Below the pieces are notes generated by a model. It saw nothing but the letters and a program-made list of their open reading frames with translations, was not told the DNA's origin and did not search any database. The position numbers and the translations under genes were made by a program. This document shows positions 1 through 7,106 of a DNA stretch of 13,177 bases, piece after piece. The stretch is taken from assembly GCA_039188505.1 (NCBI GenBank), contig JBCCZC010000133.1:1-13177 (forward strand), written 5' to 3'. The DNA is from JBCCZC01 sp039188505 (GTDB taxonomy: Bacteria; Pseudomonadota; Gammaproteobacteria; Xanthomonadales; SZUA-38). Position 1 is the first letter of the stretch. Every line of letters starts with the position of its first letter.

Positions 1-3000
1 CGAGGCCGTGGTCCAGGTCATCCTGCGGGAGTGGGGGGTCGGCCAGGTCATCGTCTCGTCGGTGATCGGGCACAGCATCTCCGTCCTCGAGACGGGCCTG
101 CCGACGCTCGTCGTCTGCCACGACTACTTTCCGCTCTGGCCAAATCTCGACGTGGCCTTCGAAGCCGACGAGGCGCCCTTCGATCTCGCCCGGCTCGAGG
201 GCCCGGATCGGCACCGCAAGTGGTTCCGCGACCTCGCGCCGGAGCGATGGCAGACGCTGCGCGACGCGTGGCTCGCTGCCCTGGCCCGCCCAGAGGTCCG
301 CATGGCCGCCCCGAGCCGGTCCGTGCTACGGAATCTCGCCCGCCTCGAACCCGCGCTCGGTGCGGCGGATATCGCCCTCATCCCACACGGACTTCGCGCC
401 TTCGAGGACGCGCAAGCGATTGCAGGCCGGGGCGAGGAGCGCTGGCGGATCGTCATCCCGGGGCGCATTGGCGCGGGCAAGGGCAAGGATTTCGTCGCAG
501 CACTGATCCGACGCTACGCCGACCGCGCCGACTTCTATCTGGTCGGCGCAGGCCACGATGGCCATGACTTCTTCGGGCTCGCCGGCGCCCACGTGATCCT
601 GCAGTACGAGCGCGAGGCACTACCCGGTCTGCTGCGCGAGATCGGGCCGGATTTCGCCCTGCTGGCGTCGACGGTCTCCGAGACTTTCAGCTACACCCTC
701 AGCGAGCTCTGGTCCCTTGGCGTGCCCGTCGTCGCCACCCGGCGTGGCGCCTTTATCGAGCGTGTCGAGGAAGGCCGTACCGGTACGCTCATCGAACCGG
801 ACCCGGACGCTTTCGGCACCCTGCTCGGCAAGCTGGATCACGCGACCCTCGGCGCCTGGCGCGAGGCGATCCGCGACCTCAGCATCGACGACATCGACGC
901 GATGGGGGCCGCCTATCGCGAACTGCTGCCCCGGCCCGACCCAGCACCCCAGCCCGCCTCCCTGGCCGAGCCGCAGTTCTTCTCGACCTACATGCTGGCC
1001 GGTGAAGATCTCGCCCAGCTTGGCGCCCTCGACGTGGCCCGGCAGCGGGTCGCCGCGCAAGAAGCCGAGCTCGAGCGCCGCGGCGCCTGGGGCTTTCGCA
1101 TCAGTCGGCAGCTCGAGGAGCGCACCCAGTGGGCGCAGCGCCTCGACGGCGAGCTCGAGCTAGCCCGCCGAAGCCTCGACGAGCGCTCGACGGCGCTGGA
1201 GGAACGGACCGCCTGGGCACGCCAGCTCGAACAGCAGAGTACGCGCCTCGAACGGCAGAGTACGCGCCTCGAACGGCAGCTCGCCCGGCTGCAGCGTGAG
1301 CTCGACGAGCGCACGGCATGGGCCATGGAGCTGAAGGACCTCCTCGCCGAGGAGGAGCACAGGCGCGCGGCCGTCGAGCACCAGCTCGCCCAGTCCGACG
1401 CGAACGTCGCCGACCTCGGCCGTCGCCTCGAGGACATGACCGCGGCGCGCGAAGCCGCCCTCAACGACCACCGCGAGATGGCGGAGCGCTTCACGGAGGT
1501 CGTGAACAGCCGCAGCTGGTGGCTGACCAAGCCACTGCGTTTCGCCGCGCGCCTCACCCGTCGCACGCTCGACACCGTGCTGATGCGCGGCCGTCGCACC
1601 GCCTCCCTGGCCCAGCGCACGAAGCGCAGCATCGAGGTCCGCGGCGTGAAGGGCACGGTCGAGCGCATCGAACAGGAGATCCGTCGGCCCAAGCCGACGC
1701 CAACCGTCACGGCGGCGCCGGAGCTCACCGCCGACTACCGGCCGCTGGCCTTTCCGGCCGTCGCCAACCCCCAGGTGTCCGTGGTGATCCCGGTCCACAA
1801 CCACTACCACCATACCTACGCCTGCCTGAAGTCACTGCTGGAAACGACGGTTGCCGCGAGCTTCGAGGTCGTGGTCGTGGATGACGCATCGAGCGACGAG
1901 ACGGTCACGGAGCTGCCCCGCATCGAGGGCATCACGCATCTGCAGAACGTCGAGAATCTCGGTTTCGTCGGCACCTGTAACCGCGGCGCGGAAGCGTCCC
2001 GCGGCGAGTACGTGGTCTTCCTCAACAACGACACGGCCGTGGCCGACGGTTGGCTCGACGCGCTACTCGAGACCTTCGAAACCCATCCCGATGCGGGCCT
2101 GGTCGGCGCGAAGCTCGTCTACCCCGACGGTCGCCTGCAGGAAGCCGGGGGCATCGTCTTCGCGGACGGTTCCGGCTGGAACTACGGCCGCTTCGAGGAT
2201 CCGGATCACCCGGCCTACAACTTCGTGCGGGAGGTCGACTACTGCTCCGGTGCCGCGATCATGATCCGGCGCGAGCTGTTCCAGGAGCTCGGCTGCTTCG
2301 ATCAGCGGTATGCCCCGGCCTACTACGAGGACACGGATCTCGCCTTCGCGGTCCGCGACCACGGACTCAAGGTCTACTATCAGCCCGCATCCGTTGTGAC
2401 CCACTTCGAGGGCATCACCTCCGGCACCGACACGTCGTCGGGCACGAAGCGCTACCAGGTCATCAACCAGGCGAAGTTTCTGGAGAAGTGGGCGGGCGCA
2501 CTGGCGCGCCAGAACCCGCCTGGAACGAGTATCCTGCGAGCGCGTGAGCACGGCCGGATGCGCCGCGCGCTGATCATCGACGCCTGCACCCCCGAGCCGG
2601 ACAAGGATTCCGGGTCCGTGCGCATGGTCCACATCATGGAGATCCTGCGCGAGCTGGGTTACCAGGTGAGTTTCTTCGCCGACAACCGCGCCTGGGTCGA
2701 AGGCTACACGGCGGACCTGCAGCGGCTCGGCGTCGAAGCCTGGCACCACCCGTGGATCGATCATTCACCGAAGTTCTTCGAGGACGCCGGGGATAGCTTC
2801 GACGTGGTCATCCTGAGCCGCTACTACGTCGCGACCAACTACATCGAGCTGCTGCGTCGGCACTGTCGCGGCGCGCGCTTGCTCTTCGACACCGTCGACC
2901 TCCACTTCCTGCGCGAGCGCAGGCTCGCCGAGCTCGAGGACGATGAGAAGCTCGCCGAGACCGCCACGAAGACCCGGGAGCAGGAGCTCGGCGTTGCCGC

Positions 3001-3655
3001 CAGGTGCGACGTCACACTCGTCGTGAGTCCCTACGAGCAGACCTTCCTCGCCGAGGAAGCCCCGGACCTCGACGTCGCCGTGGTCTCGAACATCCATCGC
3101 GTGCACGGTCGTCGCCGTACCTGGGCCGATCGCGCCAATATTCTGTTCGTCGGAGGCTACCAGCACCCGCCGAACATCGACGCGGTGCAGTGGTTCGCGA
3201 CCGAGATCTTCCCCCACGTGCGCCGGGAGCTGCACGATGTGGTCTTCCATATCGTCGGCAGCAAGGCCACGCCGGACGTGCGCCGGCTCGGCGACCTCGA
3301 TGGCGTCGAGTTCCACGGCTTCGTCGAGGACATCGAGCCCTTCCTCGACGGCTGTCGCATCGCCGTGGCGCCGCTGCGCTACGGCGCGGGCGTCAAGGGC
3401 AAGGTCAACAGCTCGATGAGCTACGGCCAGCCGGTCGTGGCGACCACGCCCGCGGTCGAGGGCATGTTCGTCCGCCCCGGGGAGGACGTGCTGGTGGCCG
3501 ACGAGCCGGAAGCGTTCGCGAGCCAGGTGGTGCGCGCCTACCGCGACGAGGGGGTCTGGAACCGTCTTTCCGACGGCGGCCTCGAGAACGTGCAGCGCTA
3601 CTTCTCGTTCGAAGCAGCGCGGGAAGCGATCCGCGCCGCCATTACCAGCCGGTAG
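1..3655 (+). CDS. Multidomain glycosyltransferase (GT4 - coiled coil - GT2 - GT4), 5' partial
   Basis: The frame is open from the left edge (codons from position 2) to a TAG at 3653-3655, so the real start is outside the window. Residues are numbered from the GTG at 8. Residues 1-300 look like a GT-B (GT4) domain whose N-terminal half is partly missing: a Rossmann strand with a glycine-rich loop starts near 146 (IVIPGRIGAGKGKDF), and an SETFSYTLSELWSLGVPVVAT nucleotide-sugar region lies near 224-244. Residues 340-495 are a long heptad coiled coil, followed by SRSWWLTKPLR, a motif common in coiled-coil-bearing glycosyltransferases. A GT2 domain starts at 589 (VSVVIPVHNH), with VVVDDASSD near 626, the metal-binding region FLNNDT at 671-676 and YYEDTDLAF at 772. 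A second GT4-type domain runs from about 852, with ILFVGGYQHPPN near 1045 and YGAGVKGKVN at 1125. It probably adds several sugars to a cell-surface glycan in the cytoplasm. The sugars and product cannot be read from the sequence. Confidence 0.93.
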   Translation, partial: EAVVQVILREWGVGQVIVSSVIGHSISVLETGLPTLVVCHDYFPLWPNLDVAFEADEAPFDLARLEGPDRHRKWFRDLAPERWQTLRDAWLAALARPEVRMAAPSRSVLRNLARLEPALGAADIALIPHGLRAFEDAQAIAGRGEERWRIVIPGRIGAGKGKDFVAALIRRYADRADFYLVGAGHDGHDFFGLAGAHVILQYEREALPGLLREIGPDFALLASTVSETFSYTLSELWSLGVPVVATRRGAFIERVEEGRTGTLIEPDPDAFGTLLGKLDHATLGAWREAIRDLSIDDIDAMGAAYRELLPRPDPAPQPASLAEPQFFSTYMLAGEDLAQLGALDVARQRVAAQEAELERRGAWGFRISRQLEERTQWAQRLDGELELARRSLDERSTALEERTAWARQLEQQSTRLERQSTRLERQLARLQRELDERTAWAMELKDLLAEEEHRRAAVEHQLAQSDANVADLGRRLEDMTAAREAALNDHREMAERFTEVVNSRSWWLTKPLRFAARLTRRTLDTVLMRGRRTASLAQRTKRSIEVRGVKGTVERIEQEIRRPKPTPTVTAAPELTADYRPLAFPAVANPQVSVVIPVHNHYHHTYACLKSLLETTVAASFEVVVVDDASSDETVTELPRIEGITHLQNVENLGFVGTCNRGAEASRGEYVVFLNNDTAVADGWLDALLETFETHPDAGLVGAKLVYPDGRLQEAGGIVFADGSGWNYGRFEDPDHPAYNFVREVDYCSGAAIMIRRELFQELGCFDQRYAPAYYEDTDLAFAVRDHGLKVYYQPASVVTHFEGITSGTDTSSGTKRYQVINQAKFLEKWAGALARQNPPGTSILRAREHGRMRRALIIDACTPEPDKDSGSVRMVHIMEILRELGYQVSFFADNRAWVEGYTADLQRLGVEAWHHPWIDHSPKFFEDAGDSFDVVILSRYYVATNYIELLRRHCRGARLLFDTVDLHFLRERRLAELEDDEKLAETATKTREQELGVAARCDVTLVVSPYEQTFLAEEAPDLDVAVVSNIHRVHGRRRTWADRANILFVGGYQHPPNIDAVQWFATEIFPHVRRELHDVVFHIVGSKATPDVRRLGDLDGVEFHGFVEDIEPFLDGCRIAVAPLRYGAGVKGKVNSSMSYGQPVVATTPAVEGMFVRPGEDVLVADEPEAFASQVVRAYRDEGVWNRLSDGGLENVQRYFSFEAAREAIRAAITSR
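1235..1276 (+). repeat. Exact 21-bp tandem duplication inside the coiled coil
   Basis: Two identical, adjacent 21-base units (1235-1255 and 1256-1276) each encode QSTRLER in frame, which is exactly one coiled-coil heptad. The units are identical at every base, which suggests a recent slippage or duplication event rather than ancient heptad periodicity. A third unit begins the same way (cag) but then diverges. Confidence 0.95.
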
Positions 3656-5323
3656 TCAGCGACTCCGGTAGCCGGGCCCGCGGACGACCCGCCCGGGACG
3701 GTTGTCCGTCGCCTCGCCGTCAAGCAGCGCCGGCACACCGTTGACGAACACATCTCGCACGCCCTCGGCCAGCTGGTGCGGCTCGGCGAAGGTCGCGTTG
3801 TCGCGGATCGTCGCCGGATCGAAGATCACCACGTCGGCGTAGTACCCGGGCGCGAGCCGCCCGCGCTCATCACCGATCCCCAGGCGATCGGCCGACAGGG
3901 ATGTCAGGCGGCGGATCGCCTCCCGCAGCTCGATCACGCCCTCGTCCCGGACGTAGCGGCCGAGGAGTCGAGCGAAGTTGCCGTAGGCTCGCGGGTGGGG
4001 GTTCGACTTCAGGAAGTTGCCCTCCGGCGCCGGCGCGCCGCCGTCCGAACCGAATCCCATCCAGGGCAGCGCGATCTGCCGGCGCACGTTCTCCTCGGAC
4101 ATGAGGAAATAGACCGTCCCAACGCGGCTGTCGTCCTCGATCACGAGGTCGATCGCCGTTTCCTCCGGGCTCTGGCCGCGCTCTGCGGCAACGTCCGCCA
4201 GCGTCCGCCCGGTGAGGTGTTTGAGGTCTGGATTCTTGAAGCTCACGAGCAGGAGGCGGTCGGCGGAGCCCGCCGCTCGCATGAGGTTCTCCCAGCCCTC
4301 GGCCGGCGCCTGCATCTCCTGGACGACGCGCGCTCGGATCTCGGGGTCCTGCAGCCGCTCGACCCAGGCGTTGTGCCCGCCCGCCTGCGCCCAGGGCGGC
4401 ATGGCCGCGTCGAGGCCGGTGGCGCCCGCGGTGTAGGTGTACATGTTCGTGCGAATCGCCAAGCCGCGGTCCCGCGCCGCTTCGATGGTCCGGATGACCT
4501 CCTCGAGCTTGCCCCAGTTCGCCTCGCCCGCGGCCTTGAGGTGGTAGATCTCGGCCGGCAGGTCGGCGCGTTCGGCAATCTCGATGGTCTCGGCAACTCC
4601 CTCGAGGAGGCGGTCGCCCTCGCTGCGCATATGCGTGATATAGCTGCCGCCGTATTCACCGGCAACCTCCGCGAGCGCCACCAGCTCGTCCGTGTCCGCA
4701 TAGAACGCCGGCGCGTAGATCAGCGACGCACCCAGGCCCATGGCGCCCTCTTCCATGGCGACGCGAACGAGGCCGCGCATGCGTTCGAGCTCCTCGGCCG
4801 TCGGCGGCCGGTCCTCCTCGCCCAGCTCGTGGATCCGCACCGTCGAGGCGCCGACGAAGGAGGCGACGTTCACCGAGACCCCGCGCTCCACGAGGTGGTC
4901 GAGGTACTCGCCGAGCGTGGTCCAGGGGATCTCGAAGCGGATGTCGCCCTGGCGCGCCAGCCGGTCCTCCCGCATGGCGTCGTTCAGGGGGCCCATGGAC
5001 CAACCCTCCCCCATGACCTCGAGCGTCACGCCCTGGCGGAGATCGGACAGCCCCCGCCCGTCCTCGATCAGGGACTGGGTGGCCCAGGACAGCATGTTGA
5101 TGAAGCCCGGCGCCACGGCATGGCCGGTCGCGTCGATGGTCCTGGCGCAAGCCGGTGCGTCGTCACCGATGCCGGCGATGCGGTCGCCGGCCACCACCAC
5201 GTTGGTCACGATGCCGGGCGTGCCCGAGCCGTCGAAGACCGTGCCACCGCGAATGAGCAGATCACAGGCGGCCGCGCCGCCGGCGACGCTCAGGACGAGG
5301 ACGAAGAACAGCAGGCGAACCAT
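3656..5323 (-). CDS. Exported D-aminoacylase-like amidohydrolase with altered metal site
   Basis: A 555-residue protein of the amidohydrolase superfamily, N-acyl-D-amino-acid deacylase group. I chose the ATG at 5323 because GGAG (5331-5334) lies 7 bases upstream and because it places a hydrophobic export signal at residues 1-19 (MVRLLFFVLVLSVAGGAAAC). An upstream in-frame extension to 5485 is Arg/Ser/Pro-rich shadow of the preceding gene. Cys20 after AAA could be a weak lipobox. The small beta-sandwich strand DLLIRGGTVFDGSG follows at 21-34. Family landmarks seen are His231 (YITHMR), His261 (YHLKAAG), Asp427 (GFGSDGG) and the closing YADVVIFDP. However, the usual PGFIDxHxH is PGFINMLSW (72-80), and the GNCG cysteine region reads GEGWSMGP (105-112), so three classic zinc ligands are absent. 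By family it would hydrolyse N-acyl-D-amino acids in the periplasm, but the substrate is uncertain. It is the last gene of the operon, 37 bases after the GNAT gene. Confidence 0.88.
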   Translation of the reverse strand: MVRLLFFVLVLSVAGGAAACDLLIRGGTVFDGSGTPGIVTNVVVAGDRIAGIGDDAPACARTIDATGHAVAPGFINMLSWATQSLIEDGRGLSDLRQGVTLEVMGEGWSMGPLNDAMREDRLARQGDIRFEIPWTTLGEYLDHLVERGVSVNVASFVGASTVRIHELGEEDRPPTAEELERMRGLVRVAMEEGAMGLGASLIYAPAFYADTDELVALAEVAGEYGGSYITHMRSEGDRLLEGVAETIEIAERADLPAEIYHLKAAGEANWGKLEEVIRTIEAARDRGLAIRTNMYTYTAGATGLDAAMPPWAQAGGHNAWVERLQDPEIRARVVQEMQAPAEGWENLMRAAGSADRLLLVSFKNPDLKHLTGRTLADVAAERGQSPEETAIDLVIEDDSRVGTVYFLMSEENVRRQIALPWMGFGSDGGAPAPEGNFLKSNPHPRAYGNFARLLGRYVRDEGVIELREAIRRLTSLSADRLGIGDERGRLAPGYYADVVIFDPATIRDNATFAEPHQLAEGVRDVFVNGVPALLDGEATDNRPGRVVRGPGYRSR

Positions 5324-5360
5324 GGGCGGGCTCCGACGGCGGGCGATGCGGCAGTGTAGC

Positions 5361-5837
5361 TCAGGTGGAGAGTTCGAAGCGGAGCACCGGCAGCTCGCGA
5401 CCGGGGATCGATCCCGACGGGACGGCGCCGATGCGTATGCCGCCGCAGTGGCGGTAGAACGGCTCCGCGTGCGGGTCGGAATCAACGGTCAGCTCGGACC
5501 AGCCAAGTCCGCGAGCCTGCTCGAGGGCCCACGCCATGAGGGCGGCGCCATGGCCCTGCCCCAGCGCGTCCGGTTCAACGAACAGCGCCAGGATCTCGCC
5601 GCCGGTATCGGTGGGTCGCAGCTGGCAGTAGCCGGCGGGACGACCGTCGGTCTCGACCACCGCCGTCGGGTGACGTTCGATCTCCGCGGCGGTCACAGCG
5701 AGCTCGTCCCGGCACCGCGCCATGAAATCCTCGTCGTAGCCCCAGTGTGCCTTCGATCGCATGGCCAGGGCGCTCAGGATCTCGGCCTCCCCGGGGCGGG
5801 CGGGACGGACGGCGCCCGGTGCGGTGTCAGAGCGCAC
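5361..5837 (-). CDS. GNAT-family N-acetyltransferase
   Basis: A 158-residue single-domain acetyltransferase of the GNAT fold, which transfers an acetyl group from acetyl-CoA to an unknown amine. The acetyl-CoA pyrophosphate-binding loop is visible at 85-101 (LFVEPDALGQGHGAALM). It is followed by the helix and strand ELTVDSDPHAEPFYRHCGG (115-133), typical of motif B, where the AEPFYRHCG segment carries the usual late tyrosine. The N-terminal SKAHWGYDEDFM (28-39) is a signature I associate with one uncharacterised GNAT subgroup. The GTG start at 5837 overlaps the end of the phosphorylase gene by 11 bases and has no Shine-Dalgarno sequence, so translation is probably coupled to the upstream gene. 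No other start keeps the complete first strand. The substrate cannot be inferred from the neighbours. Confidence 0.87.
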   Translation of the reverse strand: MRSDTAPGAVRPARPGEAEILSALAMRSKAHWGYDEDFMARCRDELAVTAAEIERHPTAVVETDGRPAGYCQLRPTDTGGEILALFVEPDALGQGHGAALMAWALEQARGLGWSELTVDSDPHAEPFYRHCGGIRIGAVPSGSIPGRELPVLRFELST

Positions 5838-6573
5838 GGACGAGGAGGCGCTCGATGACGCCGAGCGCGCTTTCCATGGCCGCGCTGACGTTTTCCAGGA
5901 CCTCGTCGAGCGTGATCTCGGGCTCGTCGGGCCGGAAACCCGCGGCCCAGTTGCCGATGAGGCAAAGGCTGACGTAGGCGAGCCCCAGCTCGCGCGCGAG
6001 CACCGCTTCGGGCATCCCCGTCATGCCGACGAGTCCGCAGCCGTCCTGGCGCATGCGGCGAATCTCCGCCGCGGTCTCGAGCCGTGGCCCCTGCGTGACC
6101 CCGTAGACCAGGTCACGGCTCACGGCCAGGTCGTCGCCAGCCGCCCTCGCCACGGCCGCGTGGAGGCCACCGTCGTAGGGATGCGTGAAGTCGACGTGGA
6201 TCGGAGCCTCAGGCACGTCGCCGTAGAAGGTGGAAGCCCGCCCGAAGGTGTAGTCCAGCAGCTGATCGGGCAGCGCGAGCGCCGCGGGAGGAAGTCGATC
6301 GTCCAGGCTCCCGACGGCGTTGACCGCCACGACGGCACGCGGTGCGAGCTGCGCGACCGCCCACACGTTCGCCCGGTAGTTCACCTCGTGCGGGAGCACC
6401 GAATGCTGCTCACCATGTCGAGCGAGAAAGGCGACCGGACGGCCGCCCCAGGACCCGCGCAGGAGCGGGCTCTCGAGCGGGCCGAACGGCGTGTCGACGG
6501 CGACCCGTTCGACGTCCTGGACCCGATCGATGCCGTAGACGCCCGTGCCGCCGATGACGACCAGGTCGGTCAT
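5827..6573 (-). CDS. mtnP: S-methyl-5'-thioinosine phosphorylase
   Basis: A 248-residue cytoplasmic enzyme of the purine nucleoside phosphorylase / MTA phosphorylase family. It cleaves a 5'-methylthio-nucleoside with phosphate to give a free purine and 5-methylthioribose-1-phosphate. Visible landmarks are the phosphate-binding GGTG (8-11), RHG with His57 (52-57), PHEVNYRAN (61-69), QGPRLETAAE (161-170) and GMTGMPEA (183-190). The MTA phosphorylase TDYD aspartates that bind adenine are replaced by IGNWAAG (206-212). This favours 6-oxopurine specificity, as in the Pseudomonas methylthioinosine phosphorylase. The ATG at 6573 overlaps the stop of the phosphoribosyltransferase gene (ATGA) and has GGAG about 5 bases upstream. 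The frame open further upstream to 6762 is shadow. The released hypoxanthine is the substrate of the adjacent phosphoribosyltransferase. Plain MTA phosphorylase or PNP activity remains possible. The symbol mtnP is used loosely for this family. Confidence 0.9.
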   Translation of the reverse strand: MTDLVVIGGTGVYGIDRVQDVERVAVDTPFGPLESPLLRGSWGGRPVAFLARHGEQHSVLPHEVNYRANVWAVAQLAPRAVVAVNAVGSLDDRLPPAALALPDQLLDYTFGRASTFYGDVPEAPIHVDFTHPYDGGLHAAVARAAGDDLAVSRDLVYGVTQGPRLETAAEIRRMRQDGCGLVGMTGMPEAVLARELGLAYVSLCLIGNWAAGFRPDEPEITLDEVLENVSAAMESALGVIERLLVRAL

Positions 6574-7106
6574 GCAGGCTCCACCGCCCAGATCTCGCGC
6601 AGGTGGCGGAAGCCTTCCTCGTAGTCCATGCCGCAGCCGAAGATGAAGTGGTCGTCGATGTCGAGGCCGATGTAGTCGGCGGCGACGCCCTCGATGCGCC
6701 GGTCGTGGTGCTTGTGGACCAGCACCGCGGACCGCACGGACGCCGCGCCGGCGTCGCGACAATGCTGCAGGATCGCCGCGAGCGTGTTGCCCTCGTCGAG
6801 GATATCGTCCACCACCAGGACGTGCCGGCCGGCAAGGTCCTGCTGCGGCCGCGCGACCCAGTGCAGCACCCCGCCCCGCGTGCCGCCGCGGTAGCGCGTC
6901 ACGTGCAGGTAGTCGAGCACCACGGGTAGATCCAGGCGCTCGGCGAGGTGGACCGCGGCGACGGCGCCCCCGTTCATCACCACCAGCAGGAGAATCTCAC
7001 GACCCGCGTAGTCGGCCGCGATCTCCGCCGCGAGGCGGTCGTAGGCCGCCTCCACCGCGTCACGCTCGACCAGCACGCGGGCGCTTGGCGGGAGGCTCAG
7101 CGTCAC
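6570..7106 (-). CDS. hpt: Hypoxanthine-guanine phosphoribosyltransferase
   Basis: A 178-residue type I phosphoribosyltransferase that converts hypoxanthine (and probably guanine) plus PRPP to IMP or GMP in the cytoplasm. The PRPP-binding motif is at 96-109 (VLVVDDILDEGNTL), with the paired acidic residues Asp100 and Asp101. The MNGG loop lies at 44-47 and the flexible-loop region around 67-82. HKHHDR (131-136) and FGCGMDYEEGFRHL (156-169) match the purine-binding tail of the family. Length is typical. The start is a GTG at 7106 that overlaps the mscS-like stop (GTGA), with AGGAG about 8 bases upstream. It sits directly before the methylthioinosine phosphorylase gene with a 4-base overlap, so the pair forms a salvage step from methylthioinosine to IMP. 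Confidence 0.93.
   Translation of the reverse strand: MTLSLPPSARVLVERDAVEAAYDRLAAEIAADYAGREILLLVVMNGGAVAAVHLAERLDLPVVLDYLHVTRYRGGTRGGVLHWVARPQQDLAGRHVLVVDDILDEGNTLAAILQHCRDAGAASVRSAVLVHKHHDRRIEGVAADYIGLDIDDHFIFGCGMDYEEGFRHLREIWAVEPA

Noticed and set aside
3661..3705. GC-rich inverted repeats just after the convergent stops as a bidirectional terminator
   Set aside because: The CCCGGG-type palindromes are short, lie within coding sequence of the amidohydrolase and have no T-run on either side.
3776..5359. A 527-codon open frame on the plus strand, opposite the amidohydrolase gene
   Set aside because: It is a shadow of the real gene in high-GC DNA: no recognisable domain, a composition rich in Arg, Ala, Gly and His, and no ribosome site. 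The opposite strand encodes clear family motifs.
5324..5485. N-terminal extension of the amidohydrolase by 54 codons
   Set aside because: The extension is Arg/Ser/Pro-rich, overlaps the GNAT gene and would bury the hydrophobic export signal. The ATG at 5323 has its own ribosome binding site.
6574..6762. N-terminal extension of the methylthioinosine phosphorylase by 63 codons
   Set aside because: It is Arg-rich shadow of hpt. The ATG at 6573 begins directly before the conserved VVIGGTG strand and makes an ATGA overlap.
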